Assembly: GCF_902491285.1 (NCBI RefSeq)
Contig: NZ_CABUHK010000019.1
Span: forward strand, 9,190-73,189
Source of the DNA: an uncultured Bacteroides sp.
GTDB taxonomy: Bacteria > Bacteroidota > Bacteroidia > Bacteroidales > Bacteroidaceae
Reading direction: 5' to 3'
Length of the DNA: 64,000 bases
Each line of letters begins with the position of its first letter. Position 1 is the stretch's first letter. A program made the position numbers and the translations under genes. This document shows positions 9,103 to 16,977 of this stretch, one piece after another. The notes under the pieces were generated by a model. It saw only the letters and a list, made by a program, of their open reading frames with translations, did not search any database and had not been told where the DNA came from.

Positions 9103-10814
9103 ACTTCCATGTTATTAAATAAATAGAATGTCATTAGATTTGTTATTGTCGAATCAATCTTCGCGTTATGCGTTTTCTTGACTGGCTTCTTATTCATGTT
9201 CCTATCCTCGTCCAATACCGCATTACCAAAGCAGAACGGAGTTATCGGATTAGGGCTAAAAGTCTGTTTGTTCCGATACAGAGCAAGTTCGAAAGATTCG
9301 ATAGGGCTTGTAAACGTTCCGTATGTCTGTTTAACAGGCTTTATATATTCGCTCGCACCGCCTACGGAATAAGTAAGAAGGTTCACAAATTCAGCCGATT
9401 TATACGGGTCGTATCCGATTCCCATTATTTTAAGGTATTTAGCCCGTGATAATATGTCATTTACGATTTGTTGATAGTCGATAATATCGCCATCGCAAAG
9501 AATTAAATAACCCGCTTTCGCCCAACCTTCGTAAAGTTCCCGATTCGGATGGTTCGCTAGTGCCCCAGCAGGGAAATAATAATCTGTATGCGAGTGAAAA
9601 GAAGCACTATTTTCTGAATAGATATTATAAGTGACCGTAGAAAAGTCGTCTCGAACGGATAAATCGACCGCCGCCATTGTTAACGGATAAGTACCGATAT
9701 TCTCTATTCTAATATCTTTGAATCGTTCTTCGATCTGCTTCGCCTCAATCCATTTTGTTGTTTGGTCGGTAGTAAATACGTTTAGTAACTTTGTTCGAAA
9801 TTCCAGTGCATCCGGTGCGCTATATAGTGCTTTTTGATACGCGTCGATATAGAAATCTTCATAGACAGTTATACCCATGTGTGGTTGCACTTTGCGCCAC
9901 GTTGCCGGATCGCCTTCCTCATCGTCTACGTCCGGCTCAAAGATGTGCGCAAATATGGAATCATTTTCAATCTCACCTCGTAGGATCGATTTATACATTT
10001 TGAGCATTTCGACGAATGGAGCCGTCTCTTTATCGGATGCGGTCGTAATTACTACGGTCAAAGGGTTGAGCCGTGCGCCCATTGAGGAAGTTAATACATT
10101 CTTCAACGCGGCGCTATCGGCTTGCGAATACTCGTCTACTATTACCATGCTTGCATTTAATCCGTCGAGTTTGTCGGGATTGGAAGCCAAGCAACGGGCA
10201 AAAGAGGTTTTTCCCTTTATGCGATTATATATGATTTCTCGGTTGATTTTGAAGTGTCTAAACTTCGGATCAAGAGACTTTAAAATATTACGTATTTCAT
10301 CAAAACAGACTTTCGCCTGATTGTATGAGTTTGCGGCTACGTATGTTTGCGCGTTCGCATCACCGAACAATAAATCATTAATTGAAAGACTCGCTACGCT
10401 TGTTGTCTTACTGAATTTACGCGGAACGAATAGAAGAGCTTCGCGAATCAAACGTTTGTTTGTTCCGGGCTTGTAAAACGCGAGAATGTTAGAGAACTGA
10501 AACACTTGTATCGGAGTCAGCTTGTATCTAGTTTTTCCCTTTGTGCCGGAGAATTTCAATCGCTCGTAGAACGTGACGAACTTCTTTACTTCCTTGATCC
10601 GAAATTCGTATTTGTCGAGGAATACGAAGAAGCGGCGAACGGCTAGTAATTCGTAAAGGTTGTGCGCGTCCGGGTCATTAATGCAGCCCTTTATATACAC
10701 GTTTAATCTTTCGTCCGCCTTACCTAGCTTATACGAATCAACGTCGATGTTATGCAAGTCGGAGATAACCGACTGCTTTAATGCTATCAGTTTATCTCTA
10801 GTCTCCTTCTCCAT
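9099..10814 (-). CDS. terL: Terminase large subunit
   Basis: 571 residues. The N-terminal ATPase domain has a Walker A-like motif PRKFSKTT at residues 131-138 (Phe-Ser in place of the usual Asn-Gly) and Walker B MVIVDEYS with Asp227-Glu228. The C-terminal RNase H-like nuclease domain carries candidate metal ligands Asp384 (MAAVDLSVRDDF) and Asp469 (GIGYDPYKSAEF). It packages DNA into the prohead and cuts the concatemer. The start overlaps the small subunit gene. The family is the P27/HK97-associated terminase group. Confidence 0.95.
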   Translation of the reverse strand: MEKETRDKLIALKQSVISDLHNIDVDSYKLGKADERLNVYIKGCINDPDAHNLYELLAVRRFFVFLDKYEFRIKEVKKFVTFYERLKFSGTKGKTRYKLTPIQVFQFSNILAFYKPGTNKRLIREALLFVPRKFSKTTSVASLSINDLLFGDANAQTYVAANSYNQAKVCFDEIRNILKSLDPKFRHFKINREIIYNRIKGKTSFARCLASNPDKLDGLNASMVIVDEYSQADSAALKNVLTSSMGARLNPLTVVITTASDKETAPFVEMLKMYKSILRGEIENDSIFAHIFEPDVDDEEGDPATWRKVQPHMGITVYEDFYIDAYQKALYSAPDALEFRTKLLNVFTTDQTTKWIEAKQIEERFKDIRIENIGTYPLTMAAVDLSVRDDFSTVTYNIYSENSASFHSHTDYYFPAGALANHPNRELYEGWAKAGYLILCDGDIIDYQQIVNDILSRAKYLKIMGIGYDPYKSAEFVNLLTYSVGGASEYIKPVKQTYGTFTSPIESFELALYRNKQTFSPNPITPFCFGNAVLDEDRNMNKKPVKKTHNAKIDSTITNLMTFYLFNNMEV

Positions 10815-11160
10815 CGCGATCTATCTTGTCTACCTCGTTTATTAAGTCGTTTACCTCGTCATCGTCAGACGCGGACAAAGTTTGTAGTGTCAAACCAAGT
10901 TCCCGCAACTGCTTACGAGTAACTTCGAGCGCATCAAATAAAACTTTGAAAGCCGGATGCGCTACGAGCTTCTTATTTCCTTCACGAGAAACTTCCGTAA
11001 CAAACGAACGTTTCTTCTTAGCTATGTCATTGAGAGCGATTTTAAACGCAATGTAAGAGCCCGCACAAAGAGTTATACACAAATCCAAATCAGATGTATA
11101 TGTTCCTTGCGAGTTCATCGCGGCGCGAATCTTTTCTTTTATATCGTCTAAATCACTCAT
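10798..11160 (-). CDS. terS: Terminase small subunit (P27-like)
   Basis: I choose the ATG at 11160 (MSDLDDIKEKIRAAMNSQGT), giving 120 residues; an upstream in-frame ATG at 11241 would add 27 residues of unlikely sequence. The C-terminal part HPAFKVLFDALEVTRKQL followed by RELGLTLQTL is the conserved P27 signature. The protein recognises phage DNA for packaging. The 17-base overlap with terL indicates coupling. Note that the usual HNH neighbour lies on the other side of an inserted plus-strand gene. Confidence 0.85.
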   Translation of the reverse strand: MSDLDDIKEKIRAAMNSQGTYTSDLDLCITLCAGSYIAFKIALNDIAKKKRSFVTEVSREGNKKLVAHPAFKVLFDALEVTRKQLRELGLTLQTLSASDDDEVNDLINEVDKIDRDGEGD

Positions 11161-11352
11161 TTTTATATGCGTTTTTTCATATATGAAAAGTCCGCAAGTA
11201 TTTGGTAGCTCGGAAGATGGATAAAAAAAGTACACCCCCAACGCGCACCCCCTCGTTTCGAAAATTGCTCGCGCGTGTAAATATGAGGTGAAGTGGGTTT
11301 AGCGTATCGCGTTAAAAAATAAAAAAACCGCCCCGACATCAATAAAAAACAT

Positions 11353-11360
11353 TACATTTG
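11353..11360 (+). promoter_or_regulatory. Promoter -7 box TACATTTG of the RelA/SpoT-like gene
   Basis: Matches the Bacteroides -7 consensus TAnnTTTG. It lies 22 bases before the ATG at 11383, giving a leader of about 15 bases. No clear -33 TTTG is seen. Confidence 0.6.
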
Positions 11361-11382
11361 TTTCGAATTAGTAAAATAAATT

Positions 11383-12456
11383 ATGAAAGACAACATATTA
11401 CAGGAATACATCCAGAAAAAAAGTCTATTCGAAAAACTTGCCAACAAACTTGAGAAGTTAATAGATGAACTTTTAAAAGAAAATGAAATCATTATCCATC
11501 AATTAAATAGTAGAGTAAAAGAAGAAGAGAGTTTATCTAATAAAATAGATGATAAAGAAGGAAAATATCAATATTTAAATGATATTACGGATATTGTTGG
11601 AATTAGAATCATTACATATCTAGATAGTGATGTGGACACTGTCGCAAAAATGATAAAAAAAGAATTTAATATTGATGAAAAGAATAGTGTAGATAAGAGA
11701 AAGCTTGATAATGACGTATTCGGGTATCGTTCTTTACACTATGTAGCATCATTTAATGAAGAAAGATGCAAATTAACCGAATTTAAATCACTCAAAGATA
11801 TAAAATTTGAGATACAGATACGCTCTATATTACAGCATGCATGGGCAGAGATTGAACACGATTTAGGATATAAGAGTACAGTATCTGTTCCAGATAATTT
11901 TATAAGATCATTTAATAGATTATCAGCTTTACTCGAAACTGCAGATATTGAATTTGACAGATTGAAAAAAGACTTAAAATCTTATGAAAAGAGATTGCCT
12001 CAATTAATAGAGAATACTCCTAACGATATAGAAATTAATCAAGCTTCAATTATTTCATTTGCTAAAAATAATAAAGTCAATCAAAGGGCGATCTCAATTA
12101 TACAGTCAATAACTAATTGTGCAATAAATAATATTACGTCAAGTGAGATTCTTCTAAAGCAACTAAACTTTTTAGATATAAATACAATAGGTAAATTAGA
12201 TATGCTTCTGACATCTTATCAAGAGAAATATTTATTGTTTGTGAAAGAATGCACAATGGAGTCTTTCAATCAAGAAGGATGTTTTCCTATAAGTATTAGT
12301 ATGTTAACCCCGCTTTATTATTTATGTTTTTATATAGCTTTTGATAAAAACGTGTATGATGAAATGATAAAAAAGACTCGTAATGTAAATGATGACTTTG
12401 CATTAAAGAGTGATATTGCCTCTAAGTCTGCATATACTAAAGTTAATCCTCAATAA
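11383..12456 (+). CDS. RelA/SpoT-domain nucleotidyltransferase, phage accessory gene
   Basis: 357 residues. Residues 1-60 are helical; residues 60-170 form a RelA/SpoT synthetase domain with DITDIVGIRII (Asp70, candidate metal ligand), FGYRSLHYV at 113-121 (the G-loop substrate motif) and FEIQIRSILQHAWAEIEHDL at 142-161 (Glu143, candidate second catalytic residue). All key motifs are present, so it is probably active. There is no hydrolase, TGS or ACT domain. The 190-residue C-terminal part is helical and unrecognised. It is AT-rich, on the opposite strand to its neighbours, has its own promoter and terminator, and separates terS from the HNH gene, all typical of a moron. Related small synthetases act as alarmone producers or as toxSAS/CapRel-type toxins that pyrophosphorylate tRNA or make (pp)pApp; which one applies here is unknown. 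Confidence 0.88.
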   Translation: MKDNILQEYIQKKSLFEKLANKLEKLIDELLKENEIIIHQLNSRVKEEESLSNKIDDKEGKYQYLNDITDIVGIRIITYLDSDVDTVAKMIKKEFNIDEKNSVDKRKLDNDVFGYRSLHYVASFNEERCKLTEFKSLKDIKFEIQIRSILQHAWAEIEHDLGYKSTVSVPDNFIRSFNRLSALLETADIEFDRLKKDLKSYEKRLPQLIENTPNDIEINQASIISFAKNNKVNQRAISIIQSITNCAINNITSSEILLKQLNFLDINTIGKLDMLLTSYQEKYLLFVKECTMESFNQEGCFPISISMLTPLYYLCFYIAFDKNVYDEMIKKTRNVNDDFALKSDIASKSAYTKVNPQ

Positions 12457-12485
12457 CCATTTGAGAATTAACTTTAGATTTTTCT
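12439..12485. terminator. Bidirectional terminator hairpin
   Basis: A 15-bp stem with one mismatch (12439-12453 with 12461-12475), 7-base loop, followed by a T-rich stretch on the plus strand. It contains the stop codon of the RelA/SpoT-like gene and lies between convergent genes. Confidence 0.75.
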
Positions 12486-12501
12486 ATTGAGTACTAGTAA
12501 A

Positions 12502-12831
12502 TTAAAGGTATCTATCTACAAACCGTTCCGTAGCTCGCTTATTGTTCGCCTGTATCGCCTCTTTCGAATGGCTGAAAGCACGTCGATGCGTGTCAGAGTG
12601 GCACGAATGGCAGAGACTTTGCAGATTATTATAATCAAACATTAGTTGTCTCATTCCAAGTTCATGCGACACGGACTCAACCGGGACAATGTGATGTACT
12701 TCCGTTGCAAGCGTACTGCGATTGTTCGCTTCGCACACTTCACAAACCGGATTGCTTTGTAGTTTCTTAGCTCGAAGTAACTTCCAACGATTGGAGTTAA
12801 TCATCTTAATGTAATGCGGGTTTCTACTCAT
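12502..12831 (-). CDS. HNH endonuclease (packaging-associated)
   Basis: 109 residues with the HNH fold: zinc-knuckle CEVCE, the catalytic EVHHIVPVES with the His pair, the Asn in YNNLQSLCHSCHSDTH, and a second CxxC pair. HNH proteins next to terS assist cos cleavage by the terminase in HK97-like phages. Here the gene is separated from terS by the inserted RelA/SpoT-like gene. It overlaps the upstream small gene by 8 bases. Confidence 0.9.
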   Translation of the reverse strand: MSRNPHYIKMINSNRWKLLRAKKLQSNPVCEVCEANNRSTLATEVHHIVPVESVSHELGMRQLMFDYNNLQSLCHSCHSDTHRRAFSHSKEAIQANNKRATERFVDRYL

Positions 12832-12985
12832 GTCGTAATAAATCTAAAGGATTAATACCACCGAAATAATCATAATTCCAATCCATCATAGCATAAAAAG
12901 CCGAACGGCTCATTTGCTTTAATAGTTCTTTCTTTAGTTTACGCGGAAAGCGTTCGCGCGATGTTTTCTGCAACTTTCGTTTCAT
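12824..12985 (-). CDS. Small basic phage protein, 53 aa
   Basis: Open frame MKRKLQKTSRERFPRKLKKE to FGGINPLDLLRHE, ending in TAG at 12824. It is strongly basic at the N-terminus with an aromatic segment (SAFYAMMDWNYDYF). It overlaps the HNH start by 8 bases, which supports it as a real coupled gene. No family recognised. Confidence 0.6.
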   Translation of the reverse strand: MKRKLQKTSRERFPRKLKKELLKQMSRSAFYAMMDWNYDYFGGINPLDLLRHE

Positions 12986-12988
12986 GTC

Positions 12989-13147
12989 TTATTTTATTAG
13001 TTCGTCATAATTAAAAAGAATCTTATCACATTGATAACAATCGTGCAACTCCTTTCGTGTCGCCTCGATGTCATCCGTTTCTATCTCAACTAAATGCGTC
13101 TCGAACACATCGCCCGATTTACATTGAATACGCCTGATTATATACAT
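12989..13147 (-). CDS. Small phage protein, 52 aa
   Basis: Open frame MYIIRRIQCKSGDVFETHLV to CDKILFNYDELIK, stop at 12989. It carries a CYQC pair and is acidic in its middle. The ATG lies inside the 3' end of the upstream gene (10-base overlap), consistent with the compact operon. Function unknown. Confidence 0.55.
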   Translation of the reverse strand: MYIIRRIQCKSGDVFETHLVEIETDDIEATRKELHDCYQCDKILFNYDELIK

Positions 13148-13419
13148 AACGTTTCGAGCCGATCCAGTCCGTTAATAAGTAATTTAATCCGGGCGCAATT
13201 CCCATCGCATCGGGTCGATTGCGTTTCCTGTTTATGAACCCGACTCGCACAACCTTTGCAGTTCTTAGACGGACACATTTGTTTATATACTTCGATAGCT
13301 TGACGCCTCGTTTCGTCTCTCTGCATCCGAGCCGCTTCGATAGCGACTTTTCGGATTAAGCCACGCGAGCGGATGCGCTCGTTTGTGGCTTGTTCAATGT
13401 ACTGTTTTACTTTACTCAT
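13138..13419 (-). CDS. Small Cys-rich phage protein, 93 aa
   Basis: A basic helical first half (MSKVKQYIEQATNERIRSRG) is followed by a Cys cluster CPSKNCKGCASR and CDGNCARIK, spaced like a metal-binding knuckle. The start overlaps the upstream stop by 4 bases. Function unknown; a small DNA- or RNA-binding protein is a guess. Confidence 0.6.
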   Translation of the reverse strand: MSKVKQYIEQATNERIRSRGLIRKVAIEAARMQRDETRRQAIEVYKQMCPSKNCKGCASRVHKQETQSTRCDGNCARIKLLINGLDRLETLCI

Positions 13420-13601
13420 TTTACCGTGCTATTTTTAAGTTTGTAATTCCATCCGTTTAACTCGTAGACTTTCCGTTTCGCTTCTTCCTGTGTAGCCACA
13501 CAATCAACATACGTATCTTTACCCGAATCCTGTCGATAGATATTGAAGTGATTGAAGCGAGGGGAATAATAATACTTTGGCTTATTCTGTGTTTGATTCA
13601 T
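13416..13601 (-). CDS. Small phage protein, 61 aa
   Basis: MNQTQNKPKYYYSPRFNHFN, aromatic and basic, with a predicted strand-helix pattern (YVDCVATQEEAKRKVYELNG). First gene of the short minus-strand group that leads into the HNH gene; no family recognised. Confidence 0.55.
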   Translation of the reverse strand: MNQTQNKPKYYYSPRFNHFNIYRQDSGKDTYVDCVATQEEAKRKVYELNGWNYKLKNSTVK

Positions 13602-13674
13602 TACTTTATATGGTTTATAAAACCCGAAAAAGGCTTATTTATTGCTATTTCTTTTATTCCTTAAATAAAATAAT

Positions 13675-13682
13675 TATATTTG
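13675..13682 (+). promoter_or_regulatory. Promoter -7 box TATATTTG
   Basis: Bacteroides -7 match 36 bases before the small plus-strand gene at 13718. Confidence 0.5.
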
Positions 13683-13717
13683 AATCGTTATAATAACTCT
13701 ATTTTTATTTTATATCT

Positions 13718-13891
13718 ATGGAACAATATTTATTTGGTTTTATTCTCTATCAATGTGATCCCAGAAGCTTTACTACGATTATGACCGACTCAGTTTACTT
13801 TTTGTTAACCGAAGATGAAGCATTCAGAAAATACAAAGAATTAACATCTAAATTAGAGAAAGGGCAATTTATAGTTATTAAACGAGTTTAA
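13718..13891 (+). CDS. Small plus-strand phage gene, 57 aa
   Basis: Open frame MEQYLFGFILYQCDPRSFTT to LEKGQFIVIKRV on the strand opposite its neighbours. It has its own -7 box and a strong terminator hairpin right after the stop, so it looks like an independent one-gene cassette. Strand-helix pattern with VYFLLTEDEAFRKYKELTSK; no family recognised. It may be expressed in the lysogen. Confidence 0.6.
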   Translation: MEQYLFGFILYQCDPRSFTTIMTDSVYFLLTEDEAFRKYKELTSKLEKGQFIVIKRV

Positions 13892-13905
13892 AATACATGC
13901 AACTT

Positions 13906-13962
13906 TTAGATTTTAGCTATACAGTAGTTCTTCAATCTCTGTATAGCTAATCTAAATATTTT
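13906..13962. terminator. Strong terminator between convergent genes
   Basis: A 17-bp stem (13906-13924 with 13939-13955) with a two-base bulge on the left arm and a 14-base loop, followed by ATATTTT. It closes the 13718 gene and can also stop the methyltransferase transcript from the other side. Confidence 0.75.
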
Positions 13963-13976
13963 CAGTTTTTACCATT

Positions 13977-14753
13977 CTACACAAACATTCTAGGCTGCAT
14001 CCGCGACAAAATGATTTTATTCGCATCTGCATAGAACTTCTTCTTTATCTCAAATCCGTATGCTTTTCGCCCGCATTGAGCGGCTGCAAGTAATGTTGTC
14101 CCACTTCCGGCGCATGGGTCTATCACAGTATCACCCGCATCGGTGAAAAGCTCGATCAATCGTTCAAGCAACGGAACTGATTTTTGTGTCGGATGAATTC
14201 GCGGTGTATCTGTGTCTCTAGGATAATCGAAACAATTAAATACCATCCGACCGCCATTATTGAACTTTGGCAGTTTGTCCCGATACAAGAGCACACCATA
14301 TTCACAATTACCAACGACCTTCATATTAGCCTTTAAAACTTGTGCCGAAAAGTTCTTTCTAAATACGAGGTTTATATAATTGCTAAGTCCATATTCCTTC
14401 GCTTTCTGTATAAGTTCGAATTGTTGCTGAAATTCACAAAAGACAATCATACAGGGCGATTTCCCTTTTTCTTTCGGCTCCTTAACGAGCATCTTACTAC
14501 AAAAGTGAAGAAATTCAGTAATTCGAAAATCCTTATCGGTATCGAAAAATTCTTTTCCGGCTAATTCGCTTTCTCCATTAGAATTGTCTCCGTCAATATA
14601 CCACGATGGATTAGAGCCGTATGCGTTCTTCCCTATGTTGTAGGGAATATCCGCAATGATTAGTTGTGCTTTCGGAATACCGTATGTTTTATAGTTCTGG
14701 AAATGGTCGTTAAATAGTTCTACGTCTTTCATTGGAGTGATAATATTAATCAT
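13977..14753 (-). CDS. DNA methyltransferase, beta class (N6-A or N4-C)
   Basis: With the ATG at 14753 (MINIITPMKDVELF) the protein has 258 residues; an ATG six codons upstream is also possible. Counting from that upstream ATG, motif IV is DIPYNIG at 41-47 (a variant of DPPY) and the SAM-binding motif I is DPCAGSGTT at 218-226. Motif IV before motif I defines the beta class. The target-recognition part lies between. No restriction enzyme is beside it, so it is likely a solitary phage methylase protecting phage DNA or regulating replication. It overlaps the upstream gene by 8 bases. Confidence 0.88.
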   Translation of the reverse strand: MINIITPMKDVELFNDHFQNYKTYGIPKAQLIIADIPYNIGKNAYGSNPSWYIDGDNSNGESELAGKEFFDTDKDFRITEFLHFCSKMLVKEPKEKGKSPCMIVFCEFQQQFELIQKAKEYGLSNYINLVFRKNFSAQVLKANMKVVGNCEYGVLLYRDKLPKFNNGGRMVFNCFDYPRDTDTPRIHPTQKSVPLLERLIELFTDAGDTVIDPCAGSGTTLLAAAQCGRKAYGFEIKKKFYADANKIILSRMQPRMFV

Positions 14754-15102
14754 TAATAAATTCGTCCTCATTCTCTACTACTTCACTCTTTACAGGCTTC
14801 TTCACCGGAACGCGAATCGCCTTTTCCGTGAACTTGTTCGATAGATATTGTTTCGCCTGCTCCCAATCCGTAAAGTGTAAATTTGGATCAGTATAGAGCG
14901 AGATAATCGTAGAGTTTAATTTATCAAGTGCTCCGAAAGCGCTTGAATTTATCGTGCCGTCTAGGTGTGAAAACTTGGTAACTAAACCGTCATAATTCTC
15001 TGATACAAATCGGTCGATATACTTCCGGTTCCGTTCGTTTACTGCGACGGGGTCTACTGATACGTCGCGCAAATAATTTGTGTTTGATAGTTTTTTAACC
15101 AT
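14746..15102 (-). CDS. Phage protein of unknown function, 118 aa
   Basis: MVKKLSNTNYLRDVSVDPVA with helices around NRKYIDRFVSENYDGLVTKF and DWEQAKQYLSNKFTEKA and an acidic tail (SEVVENEDEFIND). No family recognised. Sits between the replication genes and the methylase, with a one-base gap to the upstream gene. Confidence 0.65.
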   Translation of the reverse strand: MVKKLSNTNYLRDVSVDPVAVNERNRKYIDRFVSENYDGLVTKFSHLDGTINSSAFGALDKLNSTIISLYTDPNLHFTDWEQAKQYLSNKFTEKAIRVPVKKPVKSEVVENEDEFIND

Positions 15103-15103
15103 A

Positions 15104-15433
15104 TTAAAATCCTTCTAATCGTTTTTGTCCGTTCATTTCGTCTACCTTGTGTTGTGGTAGTTTTCGTTTTGGTTTTATATACTCGAAATGTCGTTCCGCC
15201 TGTGATAGATCGTAGAACATTTCTTTGATTTCGTCCGGTAGTACTTCTTCTTCATCATCGCCAGGCATCGGATCGGCAACCCGGAGAAAGCAGCCTAAAA
15301 TGTACTGCATAATCTCGTATGTGCTTTTAAAATGATAGTCAGCGCGAATCTTATCAAGCCTTTGCCATTGTTCCAGATCGACGCGAACCGGAATCTTTTT
15401 AAAGTACACTAATTTCTTTTTTCTACTTCGCAT
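15104..15433 (-). CDS. Phage protein, possible ribbon-helix-helix, 109 aa
   Basis: Very basic start (MRSRKKKLVYFKK) followed by IPVRVDLEQWQRLDKIRADY and a second helix STYEIMQYILGCFLRV; this strand-helix-helix layout resembles Arc/MetJ-type DNA-binding proteins. The rest is acidic (PGDDEEEVLPDEIKEMF) and then basic. DNA binding is an inference from pattern only. Confidence 0.6.
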   Translation of the reverse strand: MRSRKKKLVYFKKIPVRVDLEQWQRLDKIRADYHFKSTYEIMQYILGCFLRVADPMPGDDEEEVLPDEIKEMFYDLSQAERHFEYIKPKRKLPQHKVDEMNGQKRLEGF

Positions 15434-15448
15434 GGTTCGTTGTTTTAA

Positions 15449-16117
15449 TTATCTTCTACTAGCTCCGTTCAAGTCTAAGACATTGAACATTTCATTTATT
15501 CGATCCGCGATATACGCGCCGTAAATAGTCTGTATTTCCTTAATCGTTAAGTTCGTTGTAACATGGGTTATTGCCTCATGTCTCAACTCGTACCGACATT
15601 GGAAAATATACTGCATTACGTTTAGTTCGGTACCGAAATACTTTGCCGGAATTGGTTCGCGTCCCAGTTCATCAAAACAGATCATTCGCGGCGTGCCGTT
15701 GTTGTAAGTGTACAATTCTAGTGCATCTTTTCCACGCATCGAAAAACTGTTTGCAATGCCGGAAGCCGAATCGACTCTAAAGCCACCAACCGGAAAGCCG
15801 CCCTTTGCTTTGCCGCGTGTGAAATAGCTATATCGGTTTAGAATCTGCATAATAGTGCTTTTTCCTGTACCGATGTCGCCTCGTAACAATAGCCCTTTAT
15901 TCGCGTCTAGCTTCCCGGATCGCCCCTCTGTGTATAAAAATAATTGATTCATTAAGTTTTTATTCGAATCGTCAATCTTAAAGCCAGGGCAAACGTATTT
16001 ACAACACGCCTTAAACCATTCCGGGCGCTTTTCGACTTCTATCGGCTCATCATAATACGGTAGTCCGTATGATAGAATCGCCGCTATCGGTAGAGTCTGT
16101 TTGCTTCTTGTTTCCAT
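15449..16117 (-). CDS. DnaC-like helicase loader ATPase
   Basis: 222 residues of the AAA+ type: Walker A GDIGTGKST at about 80-88, Walker B MICFDELGREP, sensor I in THVTTNLT, and Arg residues in ADRINEMFNVLDLNGASRR. It resembles DnaC/IstB-type loaders that place the host replicative helicase on the phage origin. Its first 22 codons overlap the end of the initiator gene in another frame (68 bases), a compact arrangement. No helicase gene is visible, so the host DnaB is likely used. Confidence 0.85.
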   Translation of the reverse strand: METRSKQTLPIAAILSYGLPYYDEPIEVEKRPEWFKACCKYVCPGFKIDDSNKNLMNQLFLYTEGRSGKLDANKGLLLRGDIGTGKSTIMQILNRYSYFTRGKAKGGFPVGGFRVDSASGIANSFSMRGKDALELYTYNNGTPRMICFDELGREPIPAKYFGTELNVMQYIFQCRYELRHEAITHVTTNLTIKEIQTIYGAYIADRINEMFNVLDLNGASRR

Positions 16118-16811
16118 ATTCGTTTTTATTGTTCTTTAGTTCAAAAAATCCCGCCCAATTATTCGCAATCGATTCATCTACGATTTGAGATGCGACCGCC
16201 GGATTACCTTTGCTCAATTTCACTAACTTGTTGTAACACGCTTTGAGTGACTTTTCCGATTTGTAATTTTCCCGCCTGTCTTTCTTGTATTCAAGCCAAA
16301 GAATAAACGTCTCTAAAAACTCGTTAGATATAAAATCAAAATCTCCATGAGAGACTTTAGAGAGTATATTTATGTTTGGTTTCTGTTTTAGTTTATTATA
16401 GTCTGTACTATCCCCTGTATCATTGACTCCCTTAACTGCTGTACTATCCCCTATACTATTGGCTGTCTCATTGACTGTTTGATTGGCTGTAAATTTTACA
16501 GTAGTTGTTACAATGGTTTTAAATTCCTTCACGAAAGAATACGAGCTAATGACACGTTTGTTTTTACCAGATTTATAATATACTAATCCTGCATTTATTA
16601 AAGACTCGCGAGCTTTTATTAGTGTTTTCTCATTCACGTTAAGCGCAAAACATAGTTCAATGTTCGAGCAATCGAAAACGTCCCGCCAATCTTCGCCATT
16701 ACAAATAGCCACTAATTCGTAAAAAAGGGCTTGTTCGGTGGCGGTAAATCTGAAACGTCGTCTCGCTTTTCGCATCTTTTCGGTTAGCGTATATCCGTCT
16801 ATATTCATCAC
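16050..16811 (-). CDS. Phage replication initiator (winged-helix, DnaD/O-like)
   Basis: 253 residues. The first 100 form a winged-helix domain (RFRFTATEQALFYELVAICN, FALNVNEKTLIKARESLINA). Residues 108-139 are a Thr/Asn/Asp-rich linker encoded by a 12-bp tandem array. The C-terminal part FLETFILWLEYKKDRR to SIANNWAGFFELKN resembles the DnaD-like/loader-binding domains found in phage initiators. It is followed by the loader gene with a large overlap. Lambda-O type initiators bind iterons inside their own gene, which fits here. Confidence 0.8.
   Translation of the reverse strand: MMNIDGYTLTEKMRKARRRFRFTATEQALFYELVAICNGEDWRDVFDCSNIELCFALNVNEKTLIKARESLINAGLVYYKSGKNKRVISSYSFVKEFKTIVTTTVKFTANQTVNETANSIGDSTAVKGVNDTGDSTDYNKLKQKPNINILSKVSHGDFDFISNEFLETFILWLEYKKDRRENYKSEKSLKACYNKLVKLSKGNPAVASQIVDESIANNWAGFFELKNNKNEYGNKKQTDSTDSGDSIIRTTVL
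16395..16490 (-). repeat. 12-bp tandem array inside the initiator gene, candidate phage origin
   Basis: Eight consecutive 12-bp units in frame (consensus ACAGNCAATNNN, with a subgroup AnAGGGGATAGT), read on the minus strand from 16490 to 16395. Units 4 and 7 share AGGGGATAGT; units 1-3 share the ACAGYCAAT core. Position and periodicity resemble iterons. Confidence 0.75.
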
Positions 16812-16822
16812 ACTTATAAAGT

Positions 16823-16975
16823 CTATCGAGAGACGTAATAACTACAAATCCTTATTCCTATCGAACGCCCTGTTTTCAGGACGGAGCAATAGCAAATAAA
16901 ATTATTCTCTTTCCCGCCGTTCCTACATGTCCGGCAATCGTGTTTTACTGTCTTCTGTACTGTTTTCTTCGTCAT
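16823..16975 (-). CDS. Small Cys-rich protein, 50 aa
   Basis: Open frame MTKKTVQKTVKHDCRTCRNG to IRICSYYVSR with CRTC and CYC clusters, likely a small zinc-binding protein. It lies two bases after the DUF1064 gene stop in the same operon. Function unknown. Confidence 0.55.
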   Translation of the reverse strand: MTKKTVQKTVKHDCRTCRNGGKENNFICYCSVLKTGRSIGIRICSYYVSR

Positions 16976-16977
16976 TC

